NCBI GenBank assembly: GCA_963732875.1
Contig: CAVTBD010000002.1
Location: 682,001-746,000, forward strand
DNA: 64,000 nucleotides
Source of the DNA: WHSO01 sp963732875
Lineage (GTDB): Bacteria; Pseudomonadota; Alphaproteobacteria; SMXQ01
Direction of reading: 5' to 3'
Part shown: in pieces, positions 56,824-64,000 of the stretch
How positions within the stretch are numbered: the first letter of the stretch is position 1
Layout: the number at the start of each line of letters is the position of its first letter
Made by a program: the position numbers and the translations under genes
Notes under the pieces: generated by a model
The model's input: the letters and a program-made list of their open reading frames with translations, nothing else
Database searches by the model: none
What the model was told of the DNA's origin: nothing

Positions 56824-59800
56824 ATGACGTTCTCGAGATTCTCCCTCATCCTGCGGGGGCTCGGCCTCCTGTTCCGGTACTGCCGCTGGCGGCATCCGGC
56901 GTTCGCGGAAAGACTGAAGGAAAAGACCTTCACCGCCCAGATCAAGACGGCGGACAACTCCGAGGGTCGCTGGTTCCGCTTCGAGAACGGCCGCGTCACC
57001 TCGGGTGCCGGCATCCGCGCCGACGCCGAGGTGGTGCTCGCGTTCAAGAACGCGAAGATCGCCGCCGAGCTGCTGACGCCGCCGATCGACCAGCAGGAGC
57101 AGATCGACGCGATCAAGGACTTCAAGCTGACCATGACCGGGCCGGACGAGCTCACGAGCTGGTTCACCCGCCTGATCCTGCTCACACAATCCGTCGGCTG
57201 GAAGTACGGCATCGCGCAGGCCGACGGCTCGATGCGCTACACCTCCATGACCAACGGCGGGCCCGTGTTCGTCTACGTCAAGGACGGCAAGATCCTGCGC
57301 CTCACGCCGATCCAGTTCGACGACAGCGACCCCCAGCCCTGGACCATCAAGGCGCGCGGCAAGAGCTACACGCCGCCGCGCAAGACCACGCTCGCGCCCC
57401 ACGGCCAGAACTTCAAGTCGATCATCTACTCGCCCAACCGCTGCCTCTATCCGATGAAGCGCGTCGACTTCAATCCTAACGGCGAGCGCAACCCGCAGAA
57501 CCGCGGAGTCTCCGGCTACGAGCGCATCTCCTGGGACGAGGCGCTCGACATCGTCGCTTCCGAGATCAAGCGCATGAAGCGCGAGCACGGGCCGGGCGCG
57601 ATCGCGTCGTCCCACGGCTCGCATCACACCTGGGGCAACATCGGCTACTACCTGTCAGCCAACTTCCGCTTCATGAATGCGATCGGCCACACCGAGGTGC
57701 ACCACAACCCCGACAGCTGGGAAGGCTGGTACTGGGGCGCGACGCATCACTGGGGCTACAGCTTGCGCGTCGGCCAGTGCGAGAACTACGGCACGGTCGA
57801 GGACTGCCTGCAGAACTGCGAGATGATCGTGTTCTGGTCGGCCAACCCGGAAGCGACCTCGGGCGCCTACGGCGCGTTCGAGGGCACGGTGCGCCGCCAG
57901 TGGCTCAAGAGCTCGGGCATCAAGATCGTCCACATCGATCCCTACTACAACGACACCGCGCAGTTCCTGGGCGGCAAATGGATCGCGCCGAAGCCAACCA
58001 CCTCGCCCGCCATGGGCATGGCCTTGGCCTACGTCTGGATCAAGGAAGACCTCTACGACAAGGACTACGTCGCCACCCGTACCAAGGGGTTCGACGTGTG
58101 GAAGGCCTACCTCCTCGGCGAGGAGGACGGCATCCCCAAGACTCCCGAATGGGCCGAGAAGGAAACCGGCATTCCCGCCCGCGACATCCGCGCGCTGGCC
58201 CGCGAATGGGGCACCAAGCGCACCTACCTCGGCGCGGGCGGCTGGGGCACCGGCCACGGCGGCGCGTGCCGCAACGCCACTGGCATCCAGTGGGCGCGCG
58301 TGTGCGTATGCCTGATGGCGATGCAGGGCCTCGGCAAGCCCGGCATCAACTTCGGCAACCTGCAATGGGGCACGCCGGTCGACTTCAACTTCTACTTCCC
58401 CGGCTACGCCGAGGGCGGCATGTCGGGCGACATGGAGCACACCGCCATGGCGGTGCAATTGTTCCAGCGCATGCCGCAGCTGCCCACCATCAACACCCCG
58501 GGCCAGAAGATTCCGCGCATGCAGTTCCCCGAGGCGATCCTCGACGGCAAGGCCGAGGGCTACATGTGGGACGGCAAGTCGATCGAGCACCAGTTCCGCA
58601 AGATCGTCTATCCCATGCCGGGCCATTCACCGGTGCACATGCTCTACAAGTACGGCGGCTCGGCGCTCGCGACCATGCCCGAACTCGAACCGCTGGGTCG
58701 CGGCCTATCGCGCGCCCAACCTCGAGTTCGTGGTGAACCAGTCGATCTGGATGGAGGGCGAGGCCCCGTTCGCCGACGTCATCCTGCCCGCCTGCACCAA
58801 CTTCGAGCGTCCCGACATCTCCGAATGGGCCGGCCTCGGCGGCTACGCCCACCACGGCCAGATGCAGCTCAACCACCGGGTCATCGTGTTCCAGCACAAG
58901 TGCATCGAGCCCTTGGGCGAATCGCGCTCGGACTACGAGATCTTCAACGACATCTGCAAGCGCCTCGGGCTTTCCGCCTACTTCTCGGAGGGCATGACCG
59001 AGCTCGACTGGGTCAAGCGCCAGTTCGAGGGCTCGGATCTTGCCAAGGCGGTCTCGTGGAAGGAGTTCATCCGCCGAGGCTACTACGTGGTGCCCTCGGA
59101 AGAAGAGAAGCTGCGCGCGCCGACCTCGTTCCGCTGGTTCGCGGAAGGCCGCAAGAAGGACGTGCCCGAGCCGCACCCGCTACCCTCCGACTACTCGGGC
59201 GAATTCCAGAAGGGCCTCCAGACCCAGTCAGGCCTCATCGAGTTCGAGTGCGAGAGCCTCAAGCGGTTCGACGCCAACGATCCCGAGCGCCCGCCGATCG
59301 TGAAATACAATCCCGCGTTCGAGGGCATCCACGATCCGCGCCTGGAGAAGTACCCGCTGCAACTGCTGACGCCGCACCCGCGCTACAGCTTCCACACCCA
59401 GGGCGACGGCAAGGACAGCTTCATCAACGACATCCCCGACCATCGCATGCCGGTGAACGGGCACTACTACTGGATCATCCGGCTCAATGCCAAGGACGCG
59501 GAAGCGCGCGGCATCAGGACCGGCGATCTGGTGAAGGTGTTCAACGAGCGCGGCGCGGTGATCTGCGCGGCGCGCATCACCAACCGTCTGACCGCCGGCG
59601 TCGCGCACGGCTACGAGTCGTCCGCCAACTACCAGCCGCTCGGCGAACCGGGCCGGACGGTGGACATCGGCGGCTGCCTCAACCTGCTGAGCCCGAAGCG
59701 CAGCCAGGTGAAGCAGGCCCATTCCATGGCCTCGTCCTCGGCGCTGGTGGAGATCGTGCCATGGGACGGCAGGCCCGAACACGTCGCCGAGGCGACCCTC

Positions 59801-59848
59801 GAGGTGGAACGGCGCGGCCGCAAGGCCGAGGCCGTGCCCGCCGAGTAA
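56824..59848 (+). CDS. Molybdopterin transhydroxylase-like large subunit with SCP2-like N-terminal domain, frameshifted
   Basis: This 1007-codon protein (after correcting one extra base near 58684) has three parts. Residues 1-27 are a hydrophobic/basic lead; 28-125 resemble an SCP2 lipid-binding domain (GRWFRFENGRVTSG to LTMTGPDELTSWF); from about 142 on it matches pyrogallol-phloroglucinol transhydroxylase of Pelobacter acidigallici, a Mo/pterin enzyme of the DMSO reductase family. His267, Tyr275, Asp297, Ser298 and Trp299 (HNPDSWEGW) have the same spacing as His144, Tyr152, Asp174, Ser175 (Mo ligand) and Trp176 there, from memory. The Fe-S motif of many relatives is absent, as expected. The frameshift restores NRWVAAYRAPNLEFVVNQS. 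The reaction is inferred: hydroxyl transfer between polyhydroxybenzenes. No signal peptide of the Tat type is seen. Confidence 0.88.
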
Positions 59849-59873
59849 AGCCGCGCGCGCCAAGGAGAGACCC

Positions 59874-60713
59874 GTGAAGAAGTGGAACCTCATCGTCGAC
59901 GTCGCCGAGTGCACCAACTGCAACCTGTGCGCGCTCGCCTGCCAGGACGAGTACGTCGGCAACGACTGGCCCGGTGTCGCGGCGGAAATGCCCAAGCACG
60001 GGCAGCGCTGGATCGACATCAAGCGCAAGGAGCGCGGCCGGCCGCCGATCGTCGACGTCGCCTACCTGCCGGTGATGTGCCAGCACTGCGACGACGCGCC
60101 GTGCATACAGGCGGCGAAGGGCGGCGCGGTCACGAAGCGCGCCGACGGCATCGTCATCATCGATCCGGTCAAGGCCAAGGGGCAAAAGCAGATCGTCGAC
60201 GCCTGCCCCTACGACGCCGTGTTCTGGAACGAGGACAAGCAGTTGCCCCAGGCGTGGCCGTTCGACGCGCATCTGCTCGACGCCGGCTGGACCGAGCCGC
60301 GCGCCGCCACCGCCTGCCCCACCGGCGCGATCCGCGCGCTCAAGGTGGACGACGCCGAGATGGATGCGTTGCGCGCGTCCGAAGGACTCGAGGAGCTCGA
60401 CCCGGCTGCGTGCACCAAGCCGAGGGTCTTGTATAAGAATCTGCACCGCTTCTCGAAATGCGTCGTCGCCGGCACCGTCGCGGTCGAGATCGAGGGCGTC
60501 GAGGAATGCGTGGTGGGCGCCAAAGTCACGCTCAGGAAGGGTGACAAGCTGGTGGCGGAAACCGTCACCGACGCGTTCGGCGACTTCACGATCGATCGCC
60601 TCGATCCCGCCAGCGGTGCCTACAGTTTGACCGTCACCAAGGACGCCCTGCCCGCCCGCACGGTGCCCGTCGAACTCGGCGAAAGCATCACGCTCGACGT
60701 TATCAGGCTCTGA
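59874..60713 (+). CDS. Transhydroxylase-like small iron-sulfur subunit with C-terminal beta domain
   Basis: This 279-residue electron-transfer partner of the large subunit compares with about 275 in the Pelobacter enzyme (from memory). Cluster cysteines seen: Cys13, 16, 19, 23 (CTNCNLCALAC), Cys69, 72, 77 (CQHCDDAPC), Cys111 (DACPYD) and Cys148 (ATACPTGAI). The CxxC that usually precedes AHLLD is replaced by WPFD (AWPFDAHLL), and only one Cys is at the last site, so two clusters are likely instead of three. The last 80 residues (VVGAKVTLRKGDKLVAE to SITLDVIRL) look like the transthyretin-like beta domain of that enzyme. The start is GTG 59874 with AAGGAGAG upstream; it lies 25 bp after the large subunit. 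Confidence 0.87.
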   Translation: MKKWNLIVDVAECTNCNLCALACQDEYVGNDWPGVAAEMPKHGQRWIDIKRKERGRPPIVDVAYLPVMCQHCDDAPCIQAAKGGAVTKRADGIVIIDPVKAKGQKQIVDACPYDAVFWNEDKQLPQAWPFDAHLLDAGWTEPRAATACPTGAIRALKVDDAEMDALRASEGLEELDPAACTKPRVLYKNLHRFSKCVVAGTVAVEIEGVEECVVGAKVTLRKGDKLVAETVTDAFGDFTIDRLDPASGAYSLTVTKDALPARTVPVELGESITLDVIRL

Positions 60714-60746
60714 CATTTTTTTATGGCCGCGAGGCTCCCTCCGCGC

Positions 60747-60774
60747 TTGCCGGGGCGGGGGGTGCTGGTATGAT
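60747..60774 (+). promoter_or_regulatory. Putative promoter for the ThDP-enzyme gene
   Basis: TTGCCG (60747-60752), a 16-bp spacer and TATGAT (60769-60774) form a plausible sigma70 promoter about 58 bp before the ATG. A GCGCCCG/CGGGCGC dyad follows at about 60776-60793. The gene may thus be expressed apart from the transhydroxylase pair. Confidence 0.5.
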
Positions 60775-60831
60775 CGCGCCCGCAACCGGGCGCAACGTCC
60801 GGACCGGAATTCACCTCTAGGGAGACCCGTC

Positions 60832-62742
60832 ATGGCGAAAGCCAGATCCAAGCCCCTCCAGACCAAGACCACCAGCAAGAAGAGCGCGTCCAAGGCGCTC
60901 AACGCAGCGACCACCTCCGTCGACCGTCCGGTCAAGCTCGGCAACCCCCGCATGGGCTGGGTGTCGGACGCGATCGCCGAGACCGTGCGCAAGCTCGGCT
61001 ACAAGTACATGGCGCTGGTGCCGGGCGCGAGCTATCGCGGCTTCCACGACTCGATCGTGAACTATCTCGGCAACAGGACACCGCAGATGCTGATCTGCCT
61101 GCACGAGGAGCATTCCGTCGCCATCGCCGACGGCTACGCCCGCGTCGCCGACGAGCCGATGGCCGTCGCCATCCACACCAACGTCGGCCTGATGCACGCC
61201 ACCATGGCGATCTTCTGCGCCTGGGAAGGCCGCGCGCCGATCCTGATATTCGGCGCCAACGGCCCGATCGACGCCCACCTGCGCCGTCCCTGGATCGACT
61301 GGATACACACCAGCAAGGACCACGCCGGGCTGATCCGCAACTTCATCAAGTGGGACGACGAGCCGCAGTCGGCCCAGGCCGCCATCGAGTCGGTGCTGCG
61401 CGCCAACCAGATCGCACGCTCCAAGCCGTGCGGTCCGACCTACGTCTGCCTCGACGCGGGCCTGCAGGAAGACGAGTTGCCGGAAGGCGTCACCATCCCC
61501 GACGTCTCGCGCTACGAGCCCGCGCCGCCGCCGGCGGCCGACCGCCCGACGCTGCGCAAGATCATCGCCGCGGTGAAGAAGTCCAAGCTGCCGGTCATGA
61601 TGATCGGCCGCGGCGCGCGCAGCCAGGAAGCCTGGGACAACCGCGTCAAGCTCGCCGAGGTTCTCGGTTGCGCGGTGATGACCCACATCCGCGCCGGCTC
61701 CATGTTCCCGACCGAGCATCCGAGCCATGTCGTGCCGCAGTGCCAGCGTCCGACCGACGCCAACAAGGCGCTAGTGCGCGGGGCCGACCTTCTGTTCAAC
61801 CTCGGCTTCAACGACTTCGCCGGCTTCCTGCGCCTGTGCACCGGTCAGTCGCAGACCCAGCACCCGACCAGCGCCACGGTCGTCAACGTGTCGCTGCAGC
61901 AGTACCTGCACAACGGCTGGAACACCGACTACCAGGCGCTGCCGGCCGTCGACATCAACGTGCTGGCCGATCCCGACATGGTGATCGCGCAGCTGCTCGA
62001 AGAGCTCGGCGTCAAGGGCAAGCCGACCGGCAAGCCCAAGCTCAAGCCCGCCGTGAAGAAGATCCAGCACTGGACCAGGAGCGCCGCCGCCAAGGCCAAG
62101 GTCTCGAGCGAGACCGGCCCGATGGAGGCCAAGGACTTCCACCTGGTGATGTCGGAGTTCGTAACCGGCGATCCCAAGATCTCGCTGTGCCACACCTCGA
62201 CCGGCTGGCCCGGCACGGCGGCGCGCTGGCGCACCCCGCTCGACTACGCCGGCAACGATTCGGGCGGCGGCGTCGGCGCCGGTCCCGGCCAGTCGGTGGG
62301 CTCGGCCCTTGCCTTCCGCGACGCCGGCCGCATCCCCGTCACCATGATGGGCGACGGCGACACCTCGATGGGCTGCAACGCGCTGTGGACCGCGGCGCGC
62401 ATGCGCATCCCGATGCTCGCGGTGGTCATGAACAACCGCTCCTACTTCAACGACGAGGCGCACCAGCACCACGTCGCGTTGGAGCGCGGCCGCGCGCCGG
62501 AGAACCGCTGGATCGGGCTCCGCATCGACGATCCCGCGCCGGACGTGTGCGGCCTCGCCCGCGCCCAGGGCTTCCAGGCCGAGGGCCCGGTCAAGACCGT
62601 CAAGGAACTGAAGGCGGCGCTCAAGCGCGGCTACAAGATCGTGGCCGCCGGCGGGCAGTACATGATCGACGCCTGGATCGAGAAGGACGACGCGGTCGGC
62701 CGCCGCTCCTCCGACGGCGGTCGCGGCGAGAACAAGGGCTAG
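60832..62742 (+). CDS. Thiamine diphosphate-dependent enzyme (decarboxylase/synthase type)
   Basis: This is a 636-residue ThDP enzyme of the acetolactate synthase/benzoylformate decarboxylase kind. The N-terminal Pyr domain has the catalytic glutamate in HEEHSVAIADGYAR (Glu92), and the C-terminal PP domain has the ThDP motif beginning GDGDTS (507) and ending in NN (534-535). Residues 1-35 are Lys/Ser/Thr-rich and extra. About 65 residues (roughly 390-440; KPTGKPKLKPAVKKIQHWTRSAAAKAK) make a basic linker. The FAD-type middle domain is present in outline, but FAD binding is not evident. Its substrate is unknown; a 2-oxo acid from ring cleavage would fit the neighbours. AGGGAGA precedes the ATG. 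Confidence 0.82.
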   Translation: MAKARSKPLQTKTTSKKSASKALNAATTSVDRPVKLGNPRMGWVSDAIAETVRKLGYKYMALVPGASYRGFHDSIVNYLGNRTPQMLICLHEEHSVAIADGYARVADEPMAVAIHTNVGLMHATMAIFCAWEGRAPILIFGANGPIDAHLRRPWIDWIHTSKDHAGLIRNFIKWDDEPQSAQAAIESVLRANQIARSKPCGPTYVCLDAGLQEDELPEGVTIPDVSRYEPAPPPAADRPTLRKIIAAVKKSKLPVMMIGRGARSQEAWDNRVKLAEVLGCAVMTHIRAGSMFPTEHPSHVVPQCQRPTDANKALVRGADLLFNLGFNDFAGFLRLCTGQSQTQHPTSATVVNVSLQQYLHNGWNTDYQALPAVDINVLADPDMVIAQLLEELGVKGKPTGKPKLKPAVKKIQHWTRSAAAKAKVSSETGPMEAKDFHLVMSEFVTGDPKISLCHTSTGWPGTAARWRTPLDYAGNDSGGGVGAGPGQSVGSALAFRDAGRIPVTMMGDGDTSMGCNALWTAARMRIPMLAVVMNNRSYFNDEAHQHHVALERGRAPENRWIGLRIDDPAPDVCGLARAQGFQAEGPVKTVKELKAALKRGYKIVAAGGQYMIDAWIEKDDAVGRRSSDGGRGENKG

Positions 62743-62769
62743 CAGGACGTTCCCATAAAGCGGAATCGC

Positions 62770-62863
62770 CCCCCTCACCCTTCCCTCTCCCCCCAAACGG
62801 GGGGAGAGGGTTGAGTAGGGTTGGCGAGCGGCACGCGAGCCTACCCGGAGCTGGGTGAGGGGG
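62770..62863. repeat. Intergenic GC-rich repeat, copy 2
   Basis: CCCCCTCACCC (62770-62780) and GGGTGAGGGGG (62853-62863) form the outer inverted arms. Inside, a perfect 12-bp hairpin (CCCTCTCCCCCC, 62783-62794, with 62799-62810) has a 4-base loop. It shares GGGTTGGC, GAGCCT and GCTGG.TGAGGGGG segments with the element at 41131-41231. It lies 27 bp after the ThDP gene and may end its transcript. Confidence 0.65.
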
Positions 62864-62930
62864 ACTGAATTCAACCTAAAGAAAACATTGCTATAGCCGA
62901 CCGCCTTCCCCGCTTCACCGCGGGCACTTT

Positions 62931-62966
62931 TTCCGGCCCTTTCCGTTTCCGCGGGAAGGGCCGGAA
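62931..62966. terminator. Imperfect hairpin upstream of the fourth tctC-like gene
   Basis: TTCCGGCCCTTTCC (62931-62944) can pair with GGAAGGGCCGGAA (62954-62966) with one bulged T. It lacks a clear U tract on the plus strand, though a T run (TTTTT, about 62928) precedes it and suits minus-strand termination. The role is open. Confidence 0.4.
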
Positions 62967-63029
62967 TGCTATTCTGATTATGGAAAATAATAATAAGCAC
63001 CACAGCAAGCCACATAACAGGAGGCAGAC

Positions 63030-64000
63030 ATGACCACTTTGCGATTTACCGGCGCCGTGCTGGCGGCCGGCGCCATCGCCGTCATGGCCGGCACCCCGGC
63101 CCGCGCCGATTCGGTGAAGGATTTTTACAGCGGCAAGCGGATGACCATGCTGATCGGGCTGTCCGTGGGCGGCGGCTACGACCGCTACGCCAGGCTGACC
63201 GCGCGCTATCTGGAGAAATACATTCCCGGCAACCCGAGCATCACCCCCAAGAACATGACCGGAGGCGGCTCGCTGGTGATGGCCAACTACGTGTGCAAGG
63301 CCGCGCCCGAGGATGGCACCGTCATCGGCGCGCCGCTGCGCGCCGTGCCGGTGGATCCCATCGTCAACGGCAAGGAGTCGAAGCTGAAGTGCGATCCCCT
63401 GAAAATGCAGTGGCTCGGCTCGCTCGACCGGGAAACCAGCCTCGCGATCGCCTGGACCAAATCCGGCATCACCAGCGCCGATGACCTCTACAAGAAGGAG
63501 TTCGTCGTCGGCGGCACCGGCGCCATTTCCGATTCGGTCACCGCCGCCTACATGATGCGCAACCTGCTCGGCATGAAGTACCGGGTGATCGTCGGCTATC
63601 CGGGCGGCACGGAGATCAACCTCGCCGCGGACCGGGGCGAAGTCATGGGCCGGGCGACCCATTCCTGGTCGGCCCTGCAGAGCGGCCCCAACGCCAAGCG
63701 GCTCAAGGCCGGCGAGATCAAGATCCTCTATCAGATGGGCGCCAAGAAGAGCGCCGGCCCGGGACTCAAGGACGTGCCCTTTGCGCTCGATTTCGCCAAG
63801 GACAAGCGCACCCGCAAGATCCTGTTCCTGAAGTTCGCGGCCAACGAGTTCGGCTACCCCTACTTCATGGGGCCGAAGGTCCCCAAGGCGCGCTTCAAGG
63901 CCGTGGCCGCCGCCTTCAGGAAGATGAGCGACGATCCCAAGCTGATCGCCGACATGAAGAAGATGAAGATGGGGCGCGATCCCATCTTCGGCCCCGAGAT
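63030..64000 (+). CDS. TctC/Bug-type solute-binding protein, 3' end outside the window
   Basis: This is a partial gene, about 323 codons to the window edge. AGGAGG stands about 6 bases before the ATG. A signal peptide (MTTLRFTGAVLAAGAIAVMAGTPARA) is followed by DSVKDFYSGKRMTMLIGLSVGGGYDRYARLTARYLEKYIPG, NMTGGGSLVMANYV, VVGGTGAISDSV and DVPFALDFAKD, which are the family blocks. Four such receptors occur in this window. It lies downstream of the ThDP gene on the same strand, so it may bind the compound degraded by this operon. Confidence 0.85.
   Translation, partial: MTTLRFTGAVLAAGAIAVMAGTPARADSVKDFYSGKRMTMLIGLSVGGGYDRYARLTARYLEKYIPGNPSITPKNMTGGGSLVMANYVCKAAPEDGTVIGAPLRAVPVDPIVNGKESKLKCDPLKMQWLGSLDRETSLAIAWTKSGITSADDLYKKEFVVGGTGAISDSVTAAYMMRNLLGMKYRVIVGYPGGTEINLAADRGEVMGRATHSWSALQSGPNAKRLKAGEIKILYQMGAKKSAGPGLKDVPFALDFAKDKRTRKILFLKFAANEFGYPYFMGPKVPKARFKAVAAAFRKMSDDPKLIADMKKMKMGRDPIFGPE

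Overview
The window reads as chromosomal DNA of a high-GC alphaproteobacterium. The evidence is the gene order dnaE-lolD-lolC-proS, the run DUF1467-rnj-coaX-birA-nuoN to nuoA, a short proline-tRNA synthetase, an alphaproteobacterial RNase J, and lon/HU/clpX/clpP/tig together. I lean towards a Rhodospirillales-like lineage, but the sequence alone does not settle the order. No rRNA, prophage, transposase or CRISPR array was seen. Three tRNA genes are present (Asp-GTC, Val-TAC, Leu-TAG).

From 1 to 34.3 kb the content is mostly housekeeping and almost all on the minus strand: DNA polymerase III alpha (cut by the left edge), lipoprotein-releasing LolCD, ProRS, a few small genes (tag glycosylase, a VOC protein, a secreted protein, a small membrane protein), RNase J, pantothenate kinase, BirA, the full 14-gene complex I operon (nuoA to nuoN), HU, Lon, ClpX, ClpP and trigger factor. 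From 34.5 to 39.9 kb lie an NAD(P)HX repair enzyme with an extra N-terminal helix-turn-helix domain, a D-amino-acid dehydrogenase, a polysaccharide-deacetylase-like hydrolase and an SDR.

From 39.9 to 64 kb the window is accessory and catabolic. One half (40-49 kb) carries a two-domain VOC protein, an FMN-type split-barrel protein, an NahE-like aldolase, an HsaA/HpaH-like monooxygenase, a LysR regulator and three TctC/Bug-type binding proteins. The other half (50-64 kb) carries a NitT/TauT-type ABC importer, an IclR regulator and a divergent plus-strand operon: extradiol-dioxygenase-like protein, FAH-family hydrolase, the two subunits of a molybdopterin enzyme of the pyrogallol-phloroglucinol transhydroxylase family, a ThDP enzyme and a fourth TctC protein. 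I read this as an aromatic (polyphenol) uptake and degradation region.

The transhydroxylase-like pair is the most interesting item. The large subunit keeps the active-site residues with the spacing I remember from Pelobacter acidigallici, but has an SCP2-like domain fused in front. The small subunit has only 8 of the 12 cluster-ligating cysteines I expect.

Several genes carry single-base frameshifts (dnaE, rnj, the transhydroxylase large subunit, one tctC, the 3' end of the deacetylase) and one carries an in-frame stop (a SPOR lipoprotein). Hits in essential genes at short homopolymers point to residual sequencing or assembly errors for at least some, so gene-integrity statements here should be read with care.
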